64,000 nt of DNA from Ancylostoma caninum (taxonomy: Eukaryota; Nematoda; Chromadorea; Rhabditida; Ancylostomatidae). The notes beneath the pieces were generated by a model. The model had not been told where the DNA came from, searched no databases, and saw only the letters and a program-made list of their open reading frames with translations. Both the position numbers and the translations under genes were made by a program. The stretch covers positions 620,001 to 684,000 of the forward strand of contig JBAJFG010000492.1 of the NCBI GenBank assembly GCA_037903475.1, given 5' to 3'. Shown in pieces: positions 47,246 through 57,910 of this stretch; within the stretch, counting starts at the first letter, position 1, and each line of letters starts with the position of its first letter.

Positions 47246-49579
47246 TAATTAGAAATGGCGTGAATTTTGTTGCATATCTCGCATGACACTCGGAACTAAT
47301 TCAGGCTAGCAGGATGCGTTTAACCGCTCGCATTTCAATACCTCCACTGTTTGTTTCAGTTCTATTTCTTATTCGTTCAATCTTCACTATTCCGCATATG
47401 AAGCAAGTAAAGTATAAACACGCTACAGAACCGGTATTTTGGTGAAGTGCTCATTTGTGTAAAACATGAACCAGTTGAAAAAGGCACCCTAGTTTGACAG
47501 CTTGACAGTTTAATTGTTACGGACATAACGGGTTGAATGTATGCGCACAATAGCCTCCAACCAATTGATAGGGCAGTACAACGTCGAGTCCATATATAAG
47601 CGAGTGCTTTGGATTGTTGTTTTGTTTGTCGCAATTGAAGTTCTTGACAAGCCATTGACGTATTAATGCAAGGACCTAGGAGTACGAAAAGACTATCTGG
47701 TCTCCAATTAGCCACCGAAAAAGGCTCTTGTAGCTGTATGAGAAGATTATCGGAAGATTATACCACCCGATAGTGCCGCTCTTCGTTGTCGCGTGTGAAT
47801 GACATATAATAATGATGGAAGGACTTCAACTGTGGGAAACTGAATCGTATCGCTTTTTTCCTAAAATTACAGCCCATGCTGGCCTATGATAAGAATGCAC
47901 TACCAGGTTTTGTATGAGAAGATATCAAGAAAAGTTCAGGGACAACTTGTTCAAACCGTTTTGTCCTGTCCCTCCCTAGCCAGCTTCATGCATCTTTATT
48001 GAACGGTAAACATTCGTAGCTGGCCTGAAAATCCATAAGACTGCACTATTTGGAGAGAAGAGTCTCAGCGGTTGCTGCACTAGGAGAGGAGGAGGGGGAT
48101 GCTCTCCCTGGGAATGGCAGTGAGATAGTGTTCAACATTACATTGATTTGCTGATAATAACACCATTTTCGTAGAAAATTTTGTCCAGAAAAATTGGAAA
48201 GTTAGTAATAAGTTTAGGCAAAATATCTTGTAATTGTGATCAGCATATGAAACAACTCAGCTAAATTTCGAAACAATTCTGGGAAATGTCTTGTGGCTAT
48301 CTCAGCTCTACAAAGTGTGCTTACAGAATAGATTGGACAAAATGGCTTCGTTCACTATTTTGTTACTTTAATTTACAGTTTATGAAACAATTTAAACATT
48401 CAAATACTCGAGGATGAGTGAGCCCTGAAGCTCTTCTTCTCTTTCCTATAGGTGTGGATTGATCTCCAACGTTGGAACATTCGAATTAGTCATTTATTCG
48501 AAATCGTATATTCCTGCTATATGCTTCGAATAAATGGAAAATTTGAACGTTCCAACATTAGAGGCCAACGTAGTGCTGTATGATAGAGGCTTTAGGGTTT
48601 TCTCATCATCGAAAATCTGGATGTTTAAATCGTTTCTTAAATTGTTAGTTGCAGTAACAAGATTACCCGGTTTTTAATCGGTCCGAAGTGTTATGTAGGT
48701 TGTAGCATAAGTTTCCGCTGTTTTCGCATAGGGATTTTTGAACGCTTGTAATAAATCATTCCCGCTTAAATTTTGCTCATTTCTACTTACTTTTTAAAGC
48801 GGTTTACTCGCGAACATTATGGAATGTAAACTAAAATTTCTCGTCTTGTTTAGAAAATGTAATTAACTTTGAACCCTTAAAGAATGAAAATTTGGTAACT
48901 GCATTTGCACAAATAATAGTTCTACCTTAACGTTGCATGAGGCTAAACTAATTTGAGGAGAGTAATCTTGAGGTCTTCTCATTCTCTCTGGTGTTTTTGC
49001 GCTCCTTTTTATTCTTAAGCGATCTCAGCATGAGCACCAATCTTGGTGACGCGGGACTTTGATTTTGCCGTTTTTCTCTCTGGAGTTGAAGCGGATTGAA
49101 GTGGGATTTCTTCCACTGTGACTAAAAAGATCATCCGTATGCGAACATTAAACTGTAAATTTTTTTCCAAGCGCTATGTGAAAATCACATCATTTCCCAA
49201 CACCGCGGAGGACGCCTTAATTTTGTTGGTCAAACTCAATGAGAAGGCGAGCAGCTCGCAGAAGAATTTTTAATTCCGCATTATTTAGCAGGAAACTGAC
49301 TCTAACGGAGCTCCAGTTATCATATCACAAGATTGTCTACTGTGCGAGAACAGATCTGCCAAAGTCAGTGACCTGCAGCAGTGCCCGACTCACTTCTTTG
49401 ACTTGTAGTCCAAGGATTTCCGGACCAGCGGAGTCTAGCTCTTGCTGTAAAAACGGCAGAAGTTCAGCGGCTGTTGTGGTGCACCCTTCGGTTGATAGCT
49501 ATTGTTACCTGAATTTTTATAAAACTTTTTTGTTGAAAATTTAAAAACAGCGGAAGCTTATGTTACAACCTATGTATAT
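47246..49579. other. No gene seen; one palindromic unit
   Basis: At 48465-48560, CAACGTTGGAACATTCGAAT pairs imperfectly with GAACGTTCCAACATTAGAG around ATTTATTCGA / TCGAATAAAT, a hairpin of roughly 37-nt arms (MITE-like). The remainder has only short frames. Confidence 0.45.
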
Positions 49580-50445
49580 TTGGCTGAGGAATAAGTTCGT
49601 GCGGTTTTTCAAAGGCACCACCTTCCATTAACAATGTCAACCACACTGATAAGGTTGTGAAGCTCCTTTCCTCTTCTATTAAAGCAGCTAGGGACAGAGC
49701 AGCTTCTCACCTCCATTTCTACGACAAATTGCGTTGTTTGAAACGACTCAATTTGTAGCCTGCGACCAAAACTCTTGGATCTCAGTTCATGAATTGAATA
49801 AGGAGCTTGATAAAATAGATGATATGTGACCTTAGCAGACTCTTAGAGTCGGCAATGGTGAACATCGCCTTCATTCGAGTGTCTTGCTTGTCGTTTTGGT
49901 GTAATTTGCGCAGAAAAATTGAGCATACCCAATGTTGCCTCATATCGAGCATTTCCGGGTTTTGCACGGAATGCGTTAGTTACACTTACCTATTATCAAG
50001 AGTTAGCACAAGTAGTGAATTTTTCTCACATTCAAAGCAACTTTAGCATAATCACCTCTATACCTCACAGACTGGGCGTCCAGAACGAGAAGCAACTTCA
50101 GAGCCAAATTTGCCCAGTATACCACTTCCGTGATGTCCTTCCAACAGTAAAGGTTCCTGTTTAGATGTTGTTGATATCTGTTGCCACTTGAGCCACATTT
50201 GATCCACGGTTGAAGCCGAACGGTAATCGGTGATGAGGAGGTTCAATTTTTTCTCCTTGGAGGGTCACATTCCATGCGTTAGAAAACAAGGCGAAGCGAG
50301 AATATGAATTGAGGAGCGCAGTTGTGATAACGGTAAAGAGCACATCAAGAGCACCGAAAAAGGCAATGAGTGCAAATCAAGTGCAGTCAAAATCATCATG
50401 AAGAAATGAATTGAAAAAACCGCACGAACTTATTTCCCAACTCAA
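49580..50445 (-). mobile_element. Mariner-like element, internally deleted
   Basis: Ends: TTGGCTGAGGAATAAGTTCG at the left and, in complement, TTGAGTTGGGAAATAAGTTC at the right, both running into GTGCGG and a T-run. 866 bp. The minus strand keeps HHRLPFGFNRGSNVAQVATD followed by INNI, matching the first helix-turn-helix of mariner transposases. The catalytic part is lost. Confidence 0.8.
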
Positions 50446-50837
50446 TATATTCAGCACCATCTCCGACATTCGAGCAGCTCTAGTCTCGGTGGGCGAGGCC
50501 TGTCACGCCCACCGACCGCCCCCTGCAAGGAGAACAGCATTGCTGAAAAGGCCTGCACTCTTGCAGTCGCTACTGACATAGTGCTGCGGACGCGAAAAAT
50601 CAGCCAAAAAATGGAAATACGTGATTAGTATGTTTTTTGGGGCCGCTATTCGTTGTGCTCGTGATTGTTTTCTTTTTTTTCGTTCTTTTCGCTTATATCG
50701 TCGTGATTGCTGATTTTGATTTAATACGCGATTAAATGTACGCGTTTTTCGGCGCGCGGCTAACTGGAGAAGCCAGGTTCACGATCGTTTCCGGTATTGA
50801 AGTGGTCGGAGACAGGACTCGCGCATTGGGCATCATG

Positions 50838-51031
50838 ATATACAGTCCTTGCCGAAAAGATAGACGGATTGCGCGTGCGGTTTCATATCGTCGCGGTCGC
50901 AGAATCGCGTTGGGACCTACTGCACCCTCTCACTTAGAGCATACTCTCTCCGCATCCATCGTTCGGGTCCCACCGCGTTTCCGCAGTCACGGAATCCGTC
51001 TATCTTTTCGACAAGGACTGTATGTACATGG
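50838..51031. repeat. Inverted repeat
   Basis: TACAGTCCTTGCCGAAAAGA followed by TAGACGGATT pairs with AATCCGTCTATCTTTTCGAC followed by AAGGACTGTA, with weaker pairing (GCGTTGGGACC / GGTCCCACCGCG) towards the centre. A 139-codon plus-strand frame (50736-51155) runs across it and is probably not a gene. Confidence 0.6.
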
Positions 51032-51476
51032 AAAATTACCCCAAGCTAGAGGTAGGGATGCTTTGGAAGTTTTTATGTATAGAGTTTCTGCGTACTCCGT
51101 TCGGATCATCGTAATCCACGATGATCGCATAGTTTTCCTTCTGTTTTGTCTTTAATCCTTTCATTTGTACCTTCATGTCTTTTCTTCTTTCTTCATTGCT
51201 CTCTCTAGTAATTTTTTAGCATGTATATTGGTGGAATTTTTGCGCACTCGGCTCAGAACATCGTAAACCAACGCTGTATTCACGTTGTTTTCTTGTGCGT
51301 TTCATTTTCTATCGTTTAATTTCTACCATCTCCTCTTCTGCTCTTTCCCCATCTGTCTCTGTACTAGTGCTTCTTCTAGATCTGTTGGGTTTTTTTTGGA
51401 TCTTCATGTTCAGCATCGTGCGCTATCGATGTTCATTTTCGAGTTGTGCTGTGGTTTGCCCTCTATTTCTTCATTT

Positions 51477-51866
51477 CTACAGTTCATTCTCTTTCTCTTT
51501 CTCCTTCTTTGTTCTTTTCTCACAAATGGATGGTTTCGATAGTGAAGAAAGCTTCCATCCCATTATCCTTTGTTTAGACGTTCCATCTGGAGTCGTGTTC
51601 ACTTGAAGATAATGATTTTGACCCCATTGATGGTACTGCACTTTATGTGAAGTATATGTGTCACCGCAACAATTCGCTGGTGTATCCGTGGAAAGTCTGA
51701 TAAGTTTTCGAATGTCAGTTTTCTGGATTGTAGGAGTGGCAGGAACGCCTTTCAAAGCCGTTTGCTTGCATATATTCAAATGAAATGAATGAATCGTAAT
51801 TTGCGGTCTGATCGTCTGTGCTGATGCTCCTGAACGAGGATTCAACGCTATAGTGAAGTTGCACAA
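51477..51866 (-). CDS. Unassigned 129-codon ORF
   Basis: Starts MCNFTIALNPRSG, contains VQYHQWGQNHYLQ, and ends in a charged tail (KRTKKEKEKENEL). Balanced composition and length make it one of the better unexplained frames, but there is no domain I recognise and no evident splice partner. It might be a transposon fragment. Confidence 0.25.
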   Translation of the reverse strand: MCNFTIALNPRSGASAQTIRPQITIHSFHLNICKQTALKGVPATPTIQKTDIRKLIRLSTDTPANCCGDTYTSHKVQYHQWGQNHYLQVNTTPDGTSKQRIMGWKLSSLSKPSICEKRTKKEKEKENEL

Positions 51867-52821
51867 CGTGGGCCTGTGTGTCTCCGCAACTGTGCGCGTT
51901 TTAGCGTTGAAGCAGAAGCTTCTTTATTTGGAATGTTGTCATCCATTTCGGCATTAGTGATCCGGTGCTTGGATATTTCGATGATTCGTTTAGTGTGGTT
52001 TCTGCAAGTTCCCACAGTAGCTCCATGAGTTGGAAATGTGAATGTGTTTATCCTGTTGTTCTTCGTTGCTTATTATTTATATGATTTTTAAAATCTCTGT
52101 TTCGATCTTTGTACTTTTTATGTTATATGTTCACATGATATCCTTCTTTCTCATTGAAGATATGCACAGAATTGCGCTGAATAATCTCCGAAAATCTCTT
52201 GAGATACGAATATCGCAAAGTTTTCTTCTGTAGCTACTGCGACTAATGACCTCGGAATAGGTCAGCAAGTTTGTGGAAACAGCCAATGTCTCCTGCAAGG
52301 GTGCGATTTCCATTACTAATCCAAACGCGCCTTGGGTCTTGTGTAGAACTTTTCCGATTGATTTAGTGTTAACCCGAAAAAGACAAAAGGCCTAACAAGA
52401 ACGTCCATCCACAGTGTCTGACCCCGTTTCACAATTGATTTGGTTTCCATCGTTTAGACAATAGAATTCTATCAGGCCGACATATTGTGTTTTCCTTAGT
52501 TTTGAGAAGATATAGAAAGCCCTGCTGAGCTCGAAGATAAGATCCCTCATCTAAAAACGGATCCATGCCTATATGTCTGATTTTATCTCCAAAGCTTGGT
52601 CCATTTATTTATGACTCGAGGGTAACCCTTCAAGGACAGAAACAGTCTTAAAAACATTATCTTCGCTGCGATCTTGTCATTGGTGAACTTGGATGTCCTT
52701 ATCTTTTTTTTGCTATTTAGTTGAGCGTTTTTCTTCGTTCTCACTTTTGTCATTTCGTTTTGCCGTCTTTTATGAGGGTTTTTGTGTTTTTGTGTACCTT
52801 TCATTACTCATTCCATTTCAC

Positions 52822-53243
52822 ATGGGAAAAGTTCGGCAACAAATGATAAAAGATGGTCGTCTGCTCTCAAAGCCGGTGAGTTCCCCGTTTTGAGGTAGGT
52901 TATTCCCTGATGATCCTTAATACTTGATCACCAGGGGGACAACCTGCTATCACGACTTTCGTTGCCTTCTGGTTCAAAATCACTGGAAAAAATTTTGCGA
53001 ACCAGTAGCTCACTCTCCTTTAAGAAGTTCAGTCCGAACCAAAAGAAATACAAGATTAGCGAACACCTACGGGACAGAATGATCGAGTTTGAAGTCGTTA
53101 ATCATGATCACCCAAAAAATGTGTCGGCTCACCATTTGTTCACGACTCTACAAAAAAGTACTGAGAAGTGCCAGCCAGAGTACTCAAGCGGTTCTTGCAA
53201 GAGGAGGAAGAGCCTTTTCGGAAGGTCATACAAATTGGCTTGA
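52822..53243 (+). CDS. Possible two-exon ORF inside repeat copy 2
   Basis: Exons 52822-52875 and 52935-53243 join in phase across a GT-AG intron of 59 bp to give 120 residues (MGKVRQQMIKDGRLLSKP, then ...RDRMIEFEVVNHDHP... to KLA stop). The stop lies 77 nt from a mariner-type terminus at 53320. Two other copies of the same frame are damaged. Function unknown; probably part of a mobile element. Confidence 0.35.
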
Positions 53244-53320
53244 AATTGCTCAAATTCCATAGAAAGGAAAAGTTCATTTGTGCATGCCCCAAAACGGCAG
53301 TCAATTTCGCACCAACCTGA
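52935..53320 (+). repeat. Three-copy repeat family, copy 2
   Basis: Ends at 53320 with the complement of TCAGGTTGGTGCGAAATTG. Same family as 46313-46680 and 55362-55720, in the opposite orientation to both. It is the only copy with an intact frame. Confidence 0.65.
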
Positions 53321-55361
53321 TACAATACCTAGATTATGTAAGTGTCGAAACTTTCACGAGGAGTTTTTTTTTTCGCCTATTGGGTATATAAGGCGTGCTT
53401 AAGAAAACAGTTTAAACAAGCAAACAAATTAGCATCCATTCTGCACTAAGATGCCATCCTGTACGGCTATAATAGACATAGTGTAGCAATTGTATTTCTC
53501 AAAATATTACGAAACTTTAGAAAAATGTGTTATTCCACAGATGATTCTGCCCTTGATTTTTTACTATATGCCGCTGGCATTGATGCGCTGCGTTGGTGTT
53601 GTTCCAAAATTACATTCCAAATCTTGCCTCTTACCGATATTTGTGTAATTTTTTGAAGGTAAGTCTGAAATATTTTTTAAAATATGCTGTCCTTTTTGCG
53701 GAAAGCTGTCTCCCTCAATTTGGGCTCTGTTGTGGATGTTAAATAATATTTTTGCGGATTAGGTTCTGGAAATTATGCAAAGCAGATGGCAGTTCACTCG
53801 AAATACCATGCATGTACATTTTCTGATCACCTCGATTGTTATTTCGATTAGGATATTTTAGCCTGTTTTTCATCCGTATTATGCAAATTTTATAACAATT
53901 ACCTTGAAGTGATTGAATATGTTGTTACCATTCTCAATACAACCTGCGCCAATGGTAACACCCAAGGACATCTCCTAGCCCTTAGGTCATGCTTTCTTTT
54001 TCTGTAAAGTTCCTCAGGGAAAATCTGCTGCGCAACTGAGGTCGCATACAAGAAGTGACACTTCGGAAACAGTAGCTATTGAATTATTAAAGATTTTTAA
54101 CATCAAGTTTAGAAATACTCCCGTTGAAAAAACTAATGGCGATAATTCTTGGAAAGGAACAGAAATTCACACTTGGAACACTTAGTGATGCGATTGCCAT
54201 ATTCCTAAAATGTCAGAAGTGTTTTACTTAACATGTAGTATTGTACAATAAGGTAATCCTAAATATCGTCCTCAAATGGAAGTGATATTCGCTCTCAGCT
54301 TACTTTGAAAAACACCCTCCATTCTTTTTTTTTCAGGTCGGAAAGACGGAAAATTAGGTGGCTTCAAATTAATGAGTGGGATGTTTCCAATCTCTGAGGA
54401 AGTGTAGTCTTTACAGTGACAACCTCGAGGTATTACGCTCTTTTAATCAGCACTCTATATCTACACATCTACATGGAGATAATCGAGATCATCACAAGGA
54501 ATAACACATTTTTCCAGAGTTTCATAAGATTTTATAGAGCACAATTACTTCAGTACACCTATTGTGGCATCTGAGTGCAAAATTGGTGTGAGATTTGTGT
54601 TCAGCACGTCTAATAACCCCATGGTACAAATTTCCAGCGTCCAAGACACCTGCCTGCCTAAGCCTGAGGATCAGGAGAGCTCGTTCACATTTCTTCGCGC
54701 TCCCGCCCTCATCGGTGGCAGCGCACGCATCACAGCCGTCCCGCTCCGCCGCCCTTTAATTACTGTAGGGTTACTGTAGGGTCCAAAAGGTCACGCAGCC
54801 GAAGATTGAGATAGGCAGTTCTGGATGCTCAACGCTTACAGGTGCGGGTGTCCTCAGAATCCTCATACGGAGCGGGAAAAGCAGGACTTGCGGAATCAGT
54901 GTGGCCCGTGGAAGCTCATATAAATCCCGTATTTTCGAGTACGCAGCCAATAAATCTGTTAAAACATGAAGGTGTCATGAGTGCGAATCAGGCAAAAACA
55001 GAAAGATGAAGTTTTAAAAAAGCTGGGGGGGGGGGGAGGGGGGCGTGTCCTACTACAATTATGAAACGCACTGTATTAAACACAACAGAGCATATTGTTT
55101 ACTGTTTGTGGTTTATTTTTTATTGTTTACATTCTTTTACACTATGAATATCTATTCTCTCGTGTGAATAGTTCGGCTGATTTCTTTAGATCTCTATTGA
55201 ACAGCTTTGTCTAATCGCCAGCGACATCTATGCCACACAACCTTTGAATTTCGCCAATTCGTCTATCCATCGCATCTTCGGTCCTTCTGTGCTTCTTTTT
55301 CTTCTTGATGTGCATTCAATCGCAACTCGGGTCCATGACTCATAGGGAGACTTCTTAGACG
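53321..55361. other. No gene seen
   Basis: Short frames only. A GC-richer patch at 54640-54950 ends with a TATAAAT-like motif near 54920 and could be a transposon promoter. G-run at 55025-55042. Confidence 0.35.
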
Positions 55362-55720
55362 TCAGGTTGGTGCGAAATTAATTGCTGTTTTGAGGTATGC
55401 GCATATAAACTCTTCTCTTCAGTGGAATTTCAACAATTTCAACTGAACCTGTGTGACCTTCTGAGAGAGTTTTTCTCCTCCTTCAATTTCCTCTTGAGCA
55501 TTCTGGCTAGCTCGTTTCATTACCTCTTTGTAGAGTTACGAACAAATGATAAGTCAACACGATTTTCGGGTGGTCTTAGTTAATGGCTTCAAACTCGATC
55601 ACTCTGAATCGGAGGTGTCAGGTCATCCTGCTTTTGTTTTACCTTGGAACCGCCTTTCCTAGAGACAGTGAGCTACGGGTTCGCAACGTTTTCTTTCCAC
55701 GATTTCAAACTCGAGTGTAA
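55362..55720 (-). repeat. Three-copy repeat family, copy 3
   Basis: Begins TCAGGTTGGTGCGAAATTAA. The minus-strand frame shared with copies 1 and 2 is interrupted by at least three stops but still reads RVIEFEAIN, DHPKIVLTYHLFVTLQ. Confidence 0.6.
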
Positions 55721-55941
55721 CTAATCACGGTCGTGGTCGCAGAATGTCGTTTGACGATCAGGCGTTGAGGACAGCCGTGGAACCTAGGAAGGATTTCATG
55801 GGCAGGAGAAAAGTTAAAGTTAAAGGTCTAAGGTATATAAACTCTTGTGTCTTTTCTACATTTTCATCGCACAAGACAATTTATTCTACTGGGTTACAAG
55901 AGTCATGCTGATTGTGTAGCCATTTCGTCTTCGCTAAATTT

Positions 55942-56015
55942 ATCTCAAGACCAATGTAGTTTGCTGAATCGGCAAGTGCTGTTGCCGATTCAGCAAACTA
56001 CGTTGGTCTTGAGAT
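55942..56015. repeat. 34-bp-arm perfect-type hairpin in the RT relic
   Basis: Arms 55942-55975 and 55982-56015 (core TTTGCTGAATCGGCAA / TTGCCGATTCAGCAAA) differ by one base and are separated by 6 nt. The duplicated piece encodes part of the RT following the ADD box. Confidence 0.95.
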
Positions 56016-56450
56016 AGTCAGCTCTGTAGCATTATTGCCGATATGAACTACATCATCTGCGTTGGCAAGATACGACAGCAATCTTCCATTCCGGCGCAAT
56101 ACTCGGCTTCGCCATTGCAAGTTATTAAGCTCGTACTGAAGAACCACAATGAAAGGTAGACGTGAAAGGGAATCGCCTTGCTTTACACCACGTTCCACCT
56201 GAAATTTTCTCAAGCAATTGCCAATTCGTGCCGCAGCTCTGCCATTCGCAAACAGTCGTTGCACCAACTTGATCAGTCCTTGGTCAAAAACGAATGTTTC
56301 CATTGTCCATCTTCGACAATCATGACCTATAATAACGGGCTTACTCTGTACTTGTGTGTGTTTGTCAGTGTGAAACGAAATTCGAGGGCGTGGCCAAGAC
56401 CGAAGAAAATGCTCTGCAACGGATCCGTTGTTGCTGTGGGAGTGCTCGTC

Positions 56451-56620
56451 CAAAAGTAGGGAAACGCCTGGAGTTGGGTTCAACGGTGTGGTAAGGGTGC
56501 GCCGACGTCCAAAAGTGGGTAAACGCCAGGAGTCGAGTCCAACGTTGTGATAATGGTGCGCCAAAAGTGAGTAAACGCTCGGACTCGTGTCCAATGGTGT
56601 GATAAGGGTGTGCCGGTTTC
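56451..56620 (-). repeat. Three-unit tandem repeat within the RT relic
   Basis: Three degenerate units of about 52-62 bp each contain GGAAACGCCTGGAGT or GTAAACGCCAGGAGT, TCCAACG and GGTGCGCC. They interrupt the RT homology. Confidence 0.65.
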
Positions 56621-57195
56621 CATGAGTGATAGGAATTCGCTAGGCGGGTCTATTTCTGCATGAGGGGTACGCATACCCTGTTTCGGCGAACCATCCTACC
56701 TAAATCACCTAGATGGACATTTTTTCCTTTCGTATCCGTACTCTCTTCCCATTCCGTTTATGTCTGAATGAACCACTCCTTCCTTTCCGTTAATATACAC
56801 CGGTGGACCCTTATCACTTGAATTACCACAACAACTTCGTTCATATGGGGAAAGCTACAACCTACGGGATCAACGCCTTCTCAGGAGAGCGATAGAACTG
56901 CGTGGAAGGATACAGGAGATTTTATCAATCCGTTTACATTTTTGTGTTTGTTTGTGCAGTACGCGAGCGAAGAGAGCATGAATAGAAGTCTGGGAGTCCG
57001 GCATTAGTCGAATGCCAGACTGGTACCTTATATAATGTTGAAAACAGTGTCATCGGCCTGCAATTTGTTATGTTGGCTGGATCACCGCTTCTGTACAGTA
57101 GCAATGTGCGAGCGAAAGCGAACTCTTCTGGCACTGTTTCCTCGCTAATCATAGCACCAAAGAGCTGACACTGTGGCTCAGCAAGGATGTTTGAA

Positions 57196-57910
57196 ATAGG
57201 TCGCATTACTGCTAATCGAACTCCATCTGCACCAGGTCATAACTTCGTTTGGCCCGAAGGCGGTTTCCAACAGCTGTAGGAAAACCGATAGAGTTTATTC
57301 TGGAAGGTTTGCCCAGCCTTTATAGCGTCATTTGCGGGGTCTTGGGTCGTAGAGGAGTTGAAGAAAGAGGTAGGGGTGTTGATTGGGGGCAGGGAGCGAC
57401 GGGGATAGGTTAGCTCTTCTTGTTCGAAGCTGATACGACATGATCGAGTGGCTTTCTGTAGGACGTCAACGTGACGCCGGTCTTCTTGTATTAGTTCACA
57501 TAACTCAACATTTCGTGAGTCCGTAAAATATTGGAGCTATCGTCATTTCTGTAGCAGCTCCATTATGCTAAGACTCACCAAATGTTGAGTTATGTAAAGA
57601 TAACTCGAAAAAGGCCCTTGTCGGCGTCACGTCAAAATTCTACAGAGAGCCATTCGATCATATCGCATCCGCGTCTGACCAGAAGAGCACCTACGCTCTT
57701 CCTTGCCTTCAATTAGCAACACCCCCACCTGTCTCTCCAACTCTCCACGGCCTGAGACCCTGTAAACGACGCCATAAAGATCGTGTAAAGCTTCTACGAC
57801 AACCTTTGTCGATCCTTCTACGCCTATCAGAAACCAACCTTGAGCCAAATAAAGCTATGACCTGGTGCAGATAGAGTTCGAATAGCTGTAATGCGACCTA
57901 ATTTAAACAT
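57196..57910. repeat. Large inverted duplication of RT-element sequence
   Basis: Left arm (57196-57540) and right arm (57555-57910) are diverged reverse complements along about 350 bp, sharing CTGCACCAGGTCATA, TGGGGGTGTTG-type and GACGTGACGCCG blocks. The innermost 24-nt arms (57498-57521, 57572-57595) differ at two bases. The left arm is continuous with the RT relic, so this is a head-to-head duplication. Confidence 0.75.

Larger units (their letters stand above)
55900..57300 (-). pseudogene. Non-LTR retrotransposon reverse transcriptase relic
   Basis: Minus-strand frames carry RT motifs in order: FARTLLLYRSGDPANI and NCRPMTLFSTLYKV (about 57110-57000), RGVKQGDSL (about 56175), and LANADDVVHIG (about 56065), where NADD replaces the usual Y/F-A-DD. 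RTE- or jockey-type RTs have this order. Frames are broken, 56451-56620 holds an inserted tandem repeat, and both ends carry inverted duplications. Confidence 0.8.
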
